Part shown: positions 24,360 to 38,300 of the stretch, one piece after another | How positions within the stretch are numbered: position 1 is the stretch's first letter | Layout of the letters: each line of letters starts with the position of its first letter | From: Megalopta genalis | Lineage: Eukaryota > Arthropoda > Insecta > Hymenoptera > Halictidae | Reading direction: 5' to 3' | DNA length: 64,000 nucleotides | Assembly: GCF_051020955.1 (NCBI RefSeq) | Contig: NW_027476989.1 | Coordinates: forward strand, 1-64,000 | Notes under the pieces: model-generated | Told to the model about the DNA's origin: nothing | Databases searched by the model: none | The model's input: the letters and a program-made list of their open reading frames with translations, nothing else | Translations under genes and position numbers: made by a program

Positions 24360-27300
24360 ATTTGAAGCTAAACCTATTGTTTCGCATTGATTTGAAGCTA
24401 AGACTTCTACGTCGCACTGATTTGAAGCTAAATCATGAGTTTGGTTTGGATTTGAAGGTAACACGTTTGTTTCGCACGCAGATGAAGCTAAATCAAGTAT
24501 ATCACAAGTATTTGAAGCTGAACCATTTGATTCGCATGAATATTAAGCTAAACCATGTGTTTCGCAAGAATATTAAGCTAAACCATGTGTTTCGCATGAA
24601 TTTGCAGCTAAATGATGTGTTTCACATGGATTTGAAGCTAACTCGATTGTTTCGCCTGCATTTGAAGCTATATTACTTATATCGCAAGTATTTGAAGCTA
24701 AATCATTTGTGTCGCATGGATTTGCAGCTAAGACTTCTATTTCGCATTGATTTGAACCTAAATCAACCGTTTCGCATGTATTTGAAGCTATCTCGTTTGT
24801 TTCGCCTGCATTTGAAGCTATATCACTTATATTCGCAAGTATTTGAAGGTCAATCATTCGTTTCGCATGAATTTGAAGCTAAGCCTTCTAGTTCGCATTG
24901 ATTTGAAGCTAAATCATGTGTTTCGCTTGGATTTTAAGCTAATTCGGTTATTTTGGATGCAGTTGAAGCTAAATCATGTATATCACAAGTATTTGAAGCT
25001 GAACAATTTGTTTCGCATGAATATTAAGTTAAACCATGTGTTTCGCATGAGTATTAAGCTAAACAATGTGATTCGCATTGATTTGAAGCTAAATCATGTG
25101 CTTCGCATGGATTTGAAGCTAACTCGTTTGTTTCGCATACATTTGAAGCTAAATCACGTATATCACAACTATTTGAAGCTAAACTATTTGTTTCGCATGG
25201 ATTCGATGATCAGCCTTCTATTTCGCATAGATTTGAAGCTATATCATGTATATCACAAGTATTTGTAGCAAAACCATTTGTTTCGCATGGATTTGAAGCT
25301 AAGCCTTCTACTTCGCTTTGATTTGAAGCTAAATCATGTGTTCCGCATGGATTTGAAGCTAACTTGTTTGTTTCGCATGCAGTTGAAGCTAAATCATGTA
25401 TATCACAATTATTTGTATCAAAACCATTTGTTTCGCATGGATTTGAAGCTAAGCCTTCTACTTCGCATTGATTTGAAGCTAAATCATATGCTTCGCATGG
25501 ATTTGAAGCTAACTCGTTTGTTTCGCATGCCGTTGATGCAAAATCATGTATATCACAAGTATTTGAAGCTGAACCATTTGATTCTCGTGAAAATTAAGCT
25601 AAACCATGTGTTTCGCTTGGATTTGAAGCTAAGCCTTCTACTTCGCATTGATTTGAAGCTAAATCATGTGTTTCGCTTGGATTTGGAGCTAACTCGTTTG
25701 TTTCGCATACATTTGAAGCTAAATCATGTATATCACAAGTATTTGAAGCAAAACCATTTGATTCGCATGGATTTGAAACAAAGCCTTCTACTTCGCATTG
25801 ATTTGAAGCTAAATCATGTTTTTCGCTTGGATTTGAAACTAAGCCTTCTACTTCGCATTGAATTGAAGCTAAATCATGTGTTTCGCATGAATTTGAATCT
25901 AACTCGTTTGTTTTGCTTGAATTCGAAGCTATATCTCTTACATTCGCAAGTATTTGAAGTTCAATCATCCGTTTCGCATGGATTTGAAGCTAAGCCTTCT
26001 ACTTCGCATTGATTTGAAGCTAAATCATGTGTGTCGCTTGGATTTGAAGCTAACTCGTTTGTTTCGCATACATTTGAAGCTAAATCACGTATATCACAAT
26101 TATTTGAAGCTAAACTATTTGTTTCGCATGGATTCGATGATCAGCCTTCTATTTCGCATAGATTTGAAGCTAAATCATGTATATCACAAGTATTTGTAGC
26201 AAAACCATTTGTTTCGCATGGATTTGAAGCTAAGCCTTCTACTTCGCATTGAATTGAAGCTAAATCATGTGTTTCGCATGAAATTGAATCTAACTCGTTT
26301 GTTTTGCTTGAATTCGAAGCTATATCTCTTACATTCGCAAGTATTTGAAGTTCAATCATTCGTTTCGCATGGATTTGAAGCTAAGGCTTCTAGTTCGCAT
26401 TGATTTGAAGCTAAATCATGTGTTTCGCATGGATTTGAAGCCAACTCGTTTGTTTCGCCTGCAGTTGATTCTAAATCATGTATTTTACAAGTATTTGATC
26501 CTAAACCATTTGTTCCTCATGTATTTGAAGCTAAGCCTTCCACTTCGCATTGATGTGAAGCTAAATCATGTTTTTCGCTTGGATTTGAAGCTAACTCGAT
26601 TGTTTCGAATGCAGTTGATGCTAAATCATGTATATCACAAGTATTTGAAGCTGACCCATTTGATTCACGTGAAAATTAAGCTAATCCATTTGTTTCGCTT
26701 GGATTTGAAGCTAAGCCTTCTACTTCGCATTGATTTGAAGCTAAACCATGTGCTTCGCTTGGATTTGAAGCTAAGCCTTCTACTTCGCATTGATTTGAAG
26801 CTAAATCATGTGTTTCGCGTGGATTTGAAACTGAGCCTTCTACTTCGCATTGATTGGAAGCTAAATCTTGCGTTTGGTATGGATTTGAAGCTAACACGGT
26901 TGTTTCGCCTGCATTCGAAGTTATATCACGTATAATCGCAAGTATTTGAAGCCCAGTCATCCGTTTCGCATGGATTTGAAGCTAAGCCTTCCACTTCGCA
27001 TTGATGTGAAGCTAAATCATGTGTTTCGCTTGGATTTGAAGCTAACTCGATTGTTTCGAATGCAGTTGATGCTATATCATGTATATCACAAGTATTTGAA
27101 GCTGAACCATTTGATTCTCGTGAAAATTAAGCTAAACCATGTGTTTCGCTTGGATTTGAAGGTAACACGTTTGTTTCACTTGCAGTTGAAGCTCAATCAT
27201 GTATATCACAAGTATTTGAAGCTGAACAATTTGTTTCGCATGAATACTAAGTTAAACCATGTGTTGCGCATGAGTATTAAGCTAAACCATGTTTTTGTAA

Positions 27301-27959
27301 TGAATTTGTAGCTAAATCATGTGTTTCGCATGGATTTGAAGCCAACTCGTTTGTTTCGTCTGCAGTTGATTCTAAATCATGTATTTTACAAGTATTTGAA
27401 CCTAAACCATTTGTTCCTCATGTATTTGAAGCTAATCCGTCCACTTCGCATTGATGTGAAGCTAAATCATGTGTTTGCTTGGATTTGAAGCTAACTCGAT
27501 TGTTTCGAATGCAGTTGATGCTAAATCATGTATATCACAAGTATTTGAAGCTGAACCATTTGATTCTCGTGAAAATTAAGCTAAACCATGTGTTTCGCAC
27601 GAATATTAAGCTAAACCATGTGTTTCGCATGAATTTGCAGCTAAATGATGTGTTTCACATGGATTTGATGCTAACTCGTTTGTTTCGCCTGCATTTGAAG
27701 CTATATTACTTATATCGCAAGTATTTGAAGCTAAATCATTTGTGTCGCATGGATTTGCAGCTAAGACTTCTATTTCGCATTGATTTGAACCTAAATCAAC
27801 CGTTTCGCATTATTTGAAGCTATCTCGTTTGTTTCGCCTGCATTTGAAGCTATATCACTTATATTCGCAAGTATTTGAAGGTCAATCATTCGTTTCGCAT
27901 GAATTTGAAGCTAAGCCTTCTACTTCGCATTGATTTGAAGCTAAATCATGTGTTTCGCT
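24360..27959. repeat. Mosaic region with D and W modules
   Basis: It contains a D module (24,573-24,857), a W module (about 24,901-25,268) and a segment at about 25,000-26,200 that matches 41,730-42,930. The offset is 16,731 bp for most of it (25,278 to 42,009; 25,954 to 42,685). Before about 25,050 the offset is 16,761, because the 41.8-kb copy lacks one 30-bp monomer. The remainder mixes 781-type and 1,532-type pieces. No non-satellite DNA is seen. Confidence 0.7.
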
Positions 27960-30900
27960 TGGATTTGAAGCTAAGCCTTCTACTTCGCATTGATTTGAAG
28001 CTAAATCATGTGTTTCGCTCGGATTTGAAGCTAACTCATTTGTTTCTCCTGCATTTGAACCAACATCACTTATATTCGCAAGTATTTGTAGATAAATCAT
28101 TCGTTTCTCATGGATTTGTATCTAAGCCACCTACTTCGTATTGATTTGAAGCTGAGCCATGTATTCGCTTGTATTTGAGGCCAACTCGTTTGTTTCGCCT
28201 GCAGTAGAAGCTATATCACTTATATTCGCAAGTATTTGAAGGTCAATCATTCGTTTCGCATGAATTTGAACATAAGCCTTCTACTTCGCATTGATTTGAA
28301 GCTAAATCATGTGTTTCGCTTGGATTTGAAGCTAAGCCTTCTACTTCGCATTGATTTGAAGCTAAATCATGTGTTTCGCTTGGATTTGAAACTGAGCCTT
28401 CTACTTCGCAATGATTGGAAGATAAATCTTGTGTTTGGTATGGATTTGAAGCTAACACGGTTGTTTCGCCTGCATTCGAAGTTATATCACGTATAATCGC
28501 AAGTATTTGAAGCTCAGTCATCCGTTTCGCATGGATTTGAAGCTAAGCCTTCTACTTCGCATTGATTTGAAGCTAAATCATATGTTTCGCTTGGATTTGA
28601 AGGTAACACGTTTGTTTCACTTGCAGTTGATGCTCATTCATGTATATCACAAGTATTTGTAGCTGAACCATTTGATTCTCGTGAAAATTAAGCTAAACCA
28701 TGTTTTTGTAATGAATTTGAAGCTAAATCATGTGTTTCGCATGGATTTGAAGCCAACTCGTTGGTTCGCCTGCAGTTGATTCTAAATCATGTATTTTACA
28801 AGTATTTGAACCTAAACAATTTGTTCCTCATGTATTTGAAGCTAAGCCTTCCACTTCGCATTGATGTGAAGCTAATTCATGTGTTTCGCTTGGATTTGAA
28901 GCTAACTCGATTGTTTCGAATGCAGTTGATGCTAAATCATGTATATCACAAGTATTTCAAGCTGAACCATTTGATTCTCGTGAAAATTAAGCTAAACCAT
29001 ATGTTTCGCATGGATTTGAAGCTAAGGCTTCTAGTTCGCATTGATTTGAAGCTAAATCATGTGTTTCGCTTGGATTTGAAGCTAATTCGGTTATTTTGGA
29101 TGCAGTTGAAGCTAAATCATGTATATCACAAGTATTTGAAGCTGAACAATTTGTTTCGCATGAATATTAAGTTAAACCATGTGTTTCGCATGAGTATTAA
29201 GCTAAACAATGTGATTCGCATTGATTTGAAGCTAAATCATGTGCTTCGCATGGATTTGAAGCTAACTCGTTTGTTTCGCATACATTTGAAGCTAAATCAC
29301 GTATATCACAACTATTTGAAGCTAAACTATTTGTTTCGCATGGATTCGATGATCAGCCTTCTATTTCGCATAGATTTGAAACTAAATCATGTATATCACA
29401 AGTATTTGTAGCAAAACCATTTGTTTCGCATGGATTTGAAGCTAAGCCTTCTACTTCGCATTGATTTGAAGATAAATCATGCGTTTCGCATGGATTTGAA
29501 GCTAACTCGTTTGTTTCGCATGCAGTTGATGCTAAATCATGTATATCACAAGTATTTGAAGCTGAACCATTTGATTCTCGTGAAAATTAAGCTAAACCAT
29601 GTGTTTCGCATGAATTTGCAGCTAAATGATGTGTTTCACATGGATTTGAAGCTAACTCGTTTGTTTCGCCTGCATTTGAAGCTATATTACTTATATCGCA
29701 AGTATTTGAAGCTAAATCATTTGTGTCGCATGGATTTGCAGCCAAGACTTCTATTTCGCATTGATTTGAACCTAAATCAACCGTTTCGCATTATTTGAAT
29801 CTATCTCGTTTGTTTCGCCTGCATTTGAAGCTATATCACTTATATTCGCAAGTATTTGAAGGTCAATCATTCGTTTCGCATGAATTTGAAGCTAAGCCTT
29901 CTACTTCGCATTGATTTGAAGCTCAATCATGTGTTTCGCTCGGATTTGAAGCTAACTCATTTGTTTCTCCTGCATTTGAACCAATATCACTTATATTCGC
30001 CAGTATTTGTAGATAAATCATTCGTTTCTCATGGATTTGTATCTAAGCCCCCTACTTCGTATTGATTTGAAGCTGAGCCATGTATTCGCTTGTATTTGAG
30101 GCCAACTCGTTTATTTCGCCTGCAGTAGAAGCTAAATCATGTATATCACAAGTATTTGAAGCTAAACCTATTGTTTCGCATTGATTTGAAGCTAAGACTT
30201 CTACGTCGCACTGATTTGAAGCTAAATCATGTGTTTGGTTTGGATTTGAAGGTAACACGTTAGTTTCGCACGCAGATGAAGCTAAACCAAGTATATCACA
30301 AGTATTTGAAGCTGAACCATTTGATTCGCATGAATATTAAGCTAAACCATGTGTTTCGCACGAATATTAAGCTAAACCATGTGTTTCGCATGAATTTGCA
30401 GCTAAATGATGTGTTTCACATGGATTTGAAGCTAACTCGTTTGTTTCGCCTGCATTTGAAGCTATATTACTTATATCGCAAGTATTTGAAGCTAAATCAT
30501 TTGTGTCGCATGGATTTGCAGCTAAGACTTCTATTTCGCATTGATTTGAACCTAAATCAACCGTTTCGCATTATTTGAAGCTATCTCGTTTGTTTCGCCT
30601 GCATTTGAAGCTATATCACTTATATTCGCAAGTATTTGAAGGTCAATCATTCGTTTCGCATGAATTTGAAGCTAAGCCTTCTACTTCGCATTGATTTGAA
30701 GCTAAATCATATGTTTCGCTTGGATTTGAAGCTAATCCTTCTACTTCGCATTGATTGGAAGCTAAATCTTGTGTTTGGTATGGATTTGAAGCTAACACGG
30801 TTGTTCGCCTGCATTCGAAGTTATATCACGTATAATCGCAAGTATTTGAAGCTCAGTCATCCGTTTCGCATGGATTTCTAGCTAAGCCTTCTACTTCGCA

Positions 30901-33900
30901 TTGATTTGAAGCTAAATCATGTGTTTCGCTCGGATTTGAAGCTAACTCATTTGTTTCTCCTGCATTTGAACCAATATCACTTATATTCGCAAGTATTTGT
31001 AGATAAATCATTCGTTTCTCATGGATTTGTATCTAAGCCCCCAACTTCGTATTGATTTGAAGCTGAACCATGTATTCGCTTGTATTTGAGGCCAACTCGT
31101 TTGTTTCGCCTGCATTCGAAGTTATATCACGTATAATCGCAAGTATTTGAAGCTCAGTTATCCGTTTCGCATGGATTTGAAGCTAAGCCTTCTACTTCGC
31201 ATTGATTTGAAGCTAAATCATATGTTTCGCTTGGATTTGAAGTAACACGTTTGTTTCACTTGCGCAGTTGATGCTCATTCATGTATATCACAAGTATTTG
31301 TAGCTGAACCATTTGATTCTCGTGAAAATTAAGCTAAACCATGTTTTTGTAATGAATTTGAAGCTAAATCATGTGTTTCGCATGGATTTGAAGCCAACTC
31401 GTTGGTTCGCCTGCAGTTGATTCTAAATCATGTATTTTACAAGTATTTGAACCTAAACAATTTGTTCCTCATGTATTTGAAGCTAAGCCTTCCACTTCGC
31501 ATTGATTTGAAGCTAAACCATTTGTTTCGCATGGATTTGAAGCTAAGCCTTCTACTTCGCATTGATTTGAAGATAAATCATGCGTTTCGCATGGATTTGA
31601 AGCTAACTTGTTTGTTTCGCATGCAGTTGATGCTAAATCATGTACATCACAAGTATTTGAAGCTGAACCATTTGATTCTCGTGAAAATTAAGCTATACCA
31701 TGTGTTTCGCTTGGATTTGAAGCTAAGCCTTCTACTTCGCATTGATTTGAATCTAAATCATGTGTTAGGCTTGGATTTGAAACTAAGCCTTCTACTTCGC
31801 ATTGATTGGAAGCTAAAACATGTGTTTGGTATGGATTTGTAGCTAACTCGTTTGTTTCGCCTGCATTCGAAGTTATACCACGTATAATCGCAAGTATTTG
31901 AAGCTCAGTCATCCGTTTCGCATGGATTTGAAGCTAAGCCTTCTACTTCGCATTGATTTGAAGCTAAATCATATGTTTCGCTTGCATTTGAAGGTAACAC
32001 GTTTGTTTCACTTGCAGTTGAAATCTCAGTCATGTATATCACAAGTATTTGAAGCTGAACAATTTGTTTCGCATGAATACTAAGTTAAACCATGTGTTTC
32101 GCATGAGTATTAAGCTAAACCATGTTTTTGTAAGGAATTTGAAGCTAAATCATGTGTTTCGCATGGATTTGAAGCTAACTCGTTTGTTTCGCCTGCATTT
32201 GAAGTTATATTACTTATATCGCAAGTATTTGAAGCTAAATCATTTGTGTCGCATGGATTTGCAGCTAAGACTTCTATTTCGCATTGATTTGAACCTAAAT
32301 CAACCGTTTCGCATGTATTTGAAGCTATCTCGTTTGTTTCGCCTGCATTTGAAGCTATATCACTTATATTCGCAAGTATTTGAAGGTCAATCATTCGTTT
32401 CGCATGAATTTTGAAGCTAAGCCTTCTACTTCGCATTGATTTGAAGCTAAATCATGTGTTTCTCTTGGATTTGGAGCTAACTCGTTTGTTTCGCATACAT
32501 TTGAAGCTAAATCATGTATATCACAAGTAATTGAAGCAGAACCATTGATTCGCATGGATTTGAAACAAAGCCTTCTACTTCGCATTGATTTGAAGCTAAA
32601 TTATATTTTTCGCTTGGATTTGAAACTAAGCCTTCTACTTCGCATTGAATTGAAGCTAAATCATGTGTTTCGCATGAATTTGAATCTAACTCGTTTGTTT
32701 TGCTTGAATTCGAAGCTATATCTCTCACATTCGCAAGTATTTGAAGTTCAATCATTCGTTTCGCATGGATTTGAAGGTAAGGCTTCTAGTTCGCATTGAT
32801 TTGAAGCTAAATCATACGTTTCGCTTGCATTTGAAGGTAACACGTTTGTTTCACTTGCAGTTGAAGCTCAATCATGTATATCACAAGTATTTGAAGCTGA
32901 ACAATTTGTTTCGCATCAATACTAAGTTAAACCATGTGTTTCGCATGAGTATTAAGTTAAACCAGTTTTTGTAATGAATTTGAAGCTAAATCATGTGTTT
33001 CGCATGGATTTGAAGCCAACTCGTTTGTTTCGCCTGCAGTTGATTCTAAATCATGTATTTTACAAGTATTTGATCCTAAACCATTTGTTCCTCATGTATT
33101 TGAAGCTAAGCCTTCCACTTCGCATTGATGTGAAGCTAAATCATGTGTTTCGCTTGGATTTGAAGCTAACTCGATTGTTTCGAATGCAGTTGATGCTAAA
33201 TCATGTATATCACAAGTATTTGAAGCTGAACCATTTGTTTCGCATGAATATTAAGTTAAACCATGTGTTTCGCATGGGTATTAAGCTAAACCTTGTGATT
33301 CGCATTGATTTGAAGCTAAATCATGTGCTTCGCATGGATTTGAAGCTAACTCGTTTTGTTTCGCATACATTTGAAGCTAAATCACGTATATCACAACTAT
33401 ATGAAGCTAAACTATTTGTTTCGCATGGATTCGATCATCAGCCTTCTATTTCGCATAGATTTGAAGCTAAATCATGTATATCACAAGTATTTGTATCAAA
33501 ACCATTTGTTTCGCATGGATTTGAAGCTAAGCCTTCTACTTCTCATTGATTTGAAGATAAATCATGCGTTTCGCATGGTTTTGAAGCTAACTCGTTTGTT
33601 TCGCATGCAGTTGATGCTAAATCATGTATATCACAAGTATTTGAACCTGAACCAATTGATTCTCGTGAAAATTAAGCTAAACCATGTGTTTCGCTTGGAT
33701 TTGAAGGTAACACGTTTGTTTCACTTGCAGTTGAAGCTCAATCATGTATATCACAAGTATTTGAAGCTGAACAATTTGTTTCGCATGAATACTAAGTTAA
33801 GCCATGTGTTTCGCATGAGTAATAAGCTAAACCATGTTTTTGCAATGAATTTGAACCTAAACCATTTGTTCCTCATGTATTTGAAGCTAAGCCTTCCCCT

Positions 33901-35310
33901 TCGCATTGATGTGAAGCTAAATCATGTCTTTCGCTTGGATTTGAAGCTAACTCGATTGTTTCGAATGCAGTTGAAGCTAAATCATGTATATCACAAGTAT
34001 TTGAAGCTGACCAATTTGTTTCGCATGAATATTAAGTTAAACCATGTGTTTTCGCATGAGTATTAAGCTAAACCTTGTGATTCGCATTGATTTGAAGCTA
34101 AATCATGTGCTTCGCATGGATTTGAAGCTAACTCGTTTGTTTCGCATACATTTGAAGCTAAATCACGTATATCACAACTATATGAAGCTAAACTATTTGT
34201 TTCGCATGGATTCGATCATCAGCATTCTATTTCGCATAGATTTGAAGCTAAATCATGTATATCACAAGTATTTGTAGCAAAACCATTTGTTTCGCATGGA
34301 TTTGAAGCTAAGCCTTCCACTTCGCATTGATTTGAAGATAAATCATGCGTTTCGCATGGATTTGAAGCTAACTCGATTGTTTCGAATGCAGTTGATGCTA
34401 AATCATGTATATCACAAGTATTTGAAGCTGAACCATTTGATTCTCGTGAAAATTAAGCTAAACCATGTGTTTCGCTTGGATTTGAAGCTAAGCCTTCTAC
34501 TTCGCATTGATTTGAAGCTAAATCATGTGTTTCGCTTGGATTTGAAACTAAGCCTTCTACTTCGCATTGATTTGAAGCTAAATCAAGTGTTTCGCTCGGA
34601 TTTGAAGCTAACTCATTTGTTTCTCCTGCATTTGAACCAATTATCACTTATATTCGCCAGTATTTGTATATAAATCATTTCGTTTCTCATGGATTTGTAT
34701 CTAAGCCCCCTACTTCGTATTGATTTGAAGCTGAACCATGTATTGGCTTGTATTTGAGGCCAACTCGTTTGTTTCGCCTGCAGTAGAAGCTAAATCATGT
34801 ATATCACAAGTATTTGAAGCTAAACCTATCGTTTCGCATTGATTTGAAGCTAAGACTTCTACGTCGCACTGATTTGAAGCTAATTCATGTGTTTGGATTG
34901 GATTTGAAGGTAACACGTTAGTTTCGCACGCAGATGAAGCTAAACCAAGTATATCACAAGTATTTGAAGCTGAACCATTTGATTCGCATGAATATTAAGC
35001 TAAACCATGTGTTTCGCATGAATATTAAGCTAGACCAAGTGTTTCGCATCAATTGGAAGATAAAGCATGTGTTTCACATGGACTTGAAGCTGACTCGTTT
35101 GTTTCGCCTGCATTTGAAGCTATATCACTTCTATCGCAAGTATTTGAAGCTAAATCATTTGTGTCGCATGGATTTGCAGCTAAGACTTCTATTTCGCATT
35201 GATTTGAACCTAAATCAACCGTTTCGCATGTATTTGAAGCTAACTCGTTTGTTTCGCCTGCATTTGTAGCTATATCACTTATATTCGCAAGTATTTGAAG
35301 GTCAATCATT
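27960..35310. repeat. Long segmental repeat, copy 1 (partner 40,368-47,660)
   Basis: Successive pieces match 40.4-47.7 kb in the same order: 28,236 to 40,644 (offset 12,408), 31,898 to 44,248 (12,350), 32,741 to 45,781 (13,040) and 34,981 to 47,328 (12,347). Shared private states include the shortened GTTCGCCTGC monomer (28,765 and 41,173). Within the segment, 29,920-30,700 also matches 39,416-40,196 at an offset of 9,496. Private indels here: a T lost near 30,804, a G lost near 31,242, GC gained near 31,264, an A gained near 32,022, a T gained near 33,354 and another near 34,052. Confidence 0.65.
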
Positions 35311-38300
35311 CGTTTCGCATGAATTTGAAGCTAAGCCTTCTACTTCGTATTGATTGAAGCTAAATCATGTGTTTCGCTCGGATTTGAAGCTAAGCCTTCT
35401 ACTTCGCATTGATTGAAGCTAAATCATATGTTTCGCTTGGATTTGAAGGTAACACGTTTGTTTCACTTGCAGTTGAAGCTCAATCATGTATATCACAAGT
35501 ATTTGAAGCTGAACAATTTGTTTCGCATGAATACTAAGTTAAACCATGTGTTTCGCATGAGTATTAAGCTAAACCATGTTTTTGTAATGAATTTGAAGCT
35601 AAATCATGTGTTTCGCATAGATTTGAAGCCAACTCGTTTGTTTCGCCTGCAGTTGATTCTAAATCATGTACTTTACAAGTATTTGAACCTAAACCATTTG
35701 TTCCTCATGTATTTGAAGCTAAGCCTTCCACTTCGCATTGATGTGAAGCTAAATCATGTGTTTCGCTTGAATTTGAAGCTAACTCGATTGTTTCGAATGC
35801 AGTTGATGCTAAATCATGTATATCACAAGTATTTGAAGCTGAACCATTTGATTCTCGTGAAAATTAAGCTAAACCACGTGTTTCGCTTGGATTTGAAGGT
35901 AACACGTTTGTTTCACTTGCAGTTGAAGCTCAATCATGTATATCACAAGTATTTGAAGCTGAACCATTTGATTCGCATGAATATTAAGCTAAACCATGTG
36001 TTTCGCAGGAATATTAAGCTACACCATGTGTTTCGCATGAATTTGCAGCTAAATGATGTGTTTCACATGGATTTGAAGCTAACTCGTTTGTTTCGCCTGC
36101 ATTTGAAGCTATATCACTTATATTCGCAAGTATTTGAAGCTAAATCATTTGTGTCGCATGGATTTGCAGCTGAGACTTCTATTTCGCATTGATTTGAAAC
36201 TAAATCAACCGTTTCGCATGTATTTGAAGCTATCTCGTTTGTTTCGCCTGCATTTGAAGCTATATCACTTATATTCGCAAGTATTTGAAGGTCAATCATT
36301 TGTTTCGCATGAATTTGAAGCTAAGCCTTCTACTTCGTATTGTTTTGAAGCTAAATCATGTGTTTCGCTTGGATTTGAAACTAAGCCTTCTACTTCGCAT
36401 TGATTTGAAGCTAAATCATGTGTTTCGCTTGGATTTGAAACTGAGCCTTCTACTTCGCATTGATTGGAAGCTAAATCTTGTGTTTGGTATGGATTTGAAG
36501 CTAACTCGGTTGTTTCGCCTGCATTCGAAGTTATATTACGTATAATCGCAAGTATTTGAAGCTCAGTCATCCGTTTCGCATGGATTTGAAGCTAAGGCTT
36601 CTAGTTCGTATTGATTTGAAGCTAAATCATATGTTTCGCTTGGATTTGAAGGTAACACGTTTGTTTCACTTGCAGTTGAAGCTCAATCATGTATATCACA
36701 AATATTTGAAGCTGAACAATTTGTTTCGCATGAATACTAAGTTAAACCATGTGTTTCGCATGAGTATTAAGCTAAACCAAGTTTTTGTAATGAATTTGAA
36801 GCTAAATCATGTGTTTCGCATGGATTTGAAGCCAACTCGTTTGTTTCGCCTGCAGTTGATTCTAAATCATGTATTTTACAAGTATTTGATCCTAAACCAT
36901 TTGTTCCTCATGTATCTTGAAACTAAGCCTTCCACTTCGCATTGATGTGAAGCTAAATCATTTGTTTCGCTTGGATTTGAAGCTAACTCGATTGTTTCGA
37001 ATGCAGTTGATGCTAAATCATGTATATCACAAGTTTTTGAAGCTGAACCATTTGATTCACGTGAAAATTAAGCTAATCCATTTGTTTCGCTTGGATTTGA
37101 AGCTAAGCCTTCTACTTCGCATTGATTTGAAGCTAAATCATGTGTTTCGCTTGGATTTGAAACTAAGCCTTCTACTTCGCATTGATTTGAAGCTAAATCA
37201 TGTGTTTCGCTTGGATTTGAAACTAAGCCTTCTACTTCGCATTGATTGGAAGCTAAATCTTGTGTTTGCTATGGATTTGAAGCTAACTCGGTTGTTTCGC
37301 CTGCATTTGAAGCTATATCACTTATATTCGCAAGTATTTGAAGCTAAATCATTTGTGTCGCATGGATTTGCAGCTAGGACTTCTATCTCGCATTGATTTG
37401 AACCTAAATCAACCGTTTCGCATGTATTTGAAGCTATCTCGTTTGTTTCGCCTGCATTTGAATCTATATCACTTATATTCGCAAGTATTTGAAGGTCAAT
37501 CATTCGTTTCGCATGAATTTGAAGCTAAGCCTTCTACTTCGTATTGATTTGAAGCTAAATCATGTGTTTCGCTTGGATTTGAAGCTAAGCCTTCTACTTC
37601 GCATTGATTTGAAGTTAAATCATGTGTTTCGCTTGGATTTGAAACTGAGCCTTCTACTTCGCGTTGATTGGAAGCTAAATCTTGTGTTTGGTATGGATTT
37701 GAAGCTAACTCTGTTGTTTCGCCTGCATTCGAAGTTATATCACGTATAATCGCAAGTATTTGAAGCTCAGTCATCCGTTTCGCATGGATTTGAAGCTAAG
37801 CCTTCTACTTCGCATTGATTTGAAGCTAAATCATATGTTTCGCTTGCATTTGAAGGTAACACGTTTGTTTCACTTGCAGTTGAATCTCAGTCATGTATAT
37901 CACAAGTATTTGAAGCTGAACAATTTGTTTCGCATGAATACTAAGTTAAACCATGTGTTTCGCCTGAGTATTAAGCTAAACCATGTTTTTGTAATGAATT
38001 TGAAGCTAAATCATGTGTTTCGCATGGATTTGAAGCCAACTCGATTGATTCGCCTGCAGTTGATTCTAAATCATGTATTTTACAAGTATTTGAACCTAAA
38101 CCATTTGTTCCTCATGTATTTGAATCTAAGCCTTCCACTTCGCATTGATGTGAAGCTAAATCATGTGTTTCGCTTGGATTTGGAGCTAACTCGTTTGTTT
38201 CGCATACATTTGAAGCTAAATCATGTATATCACAAGTATTTGAAGCAAAACCATTTGATTCGCATGGATTTGAAACAAAGCCTTCTACTTCGCATTGATT

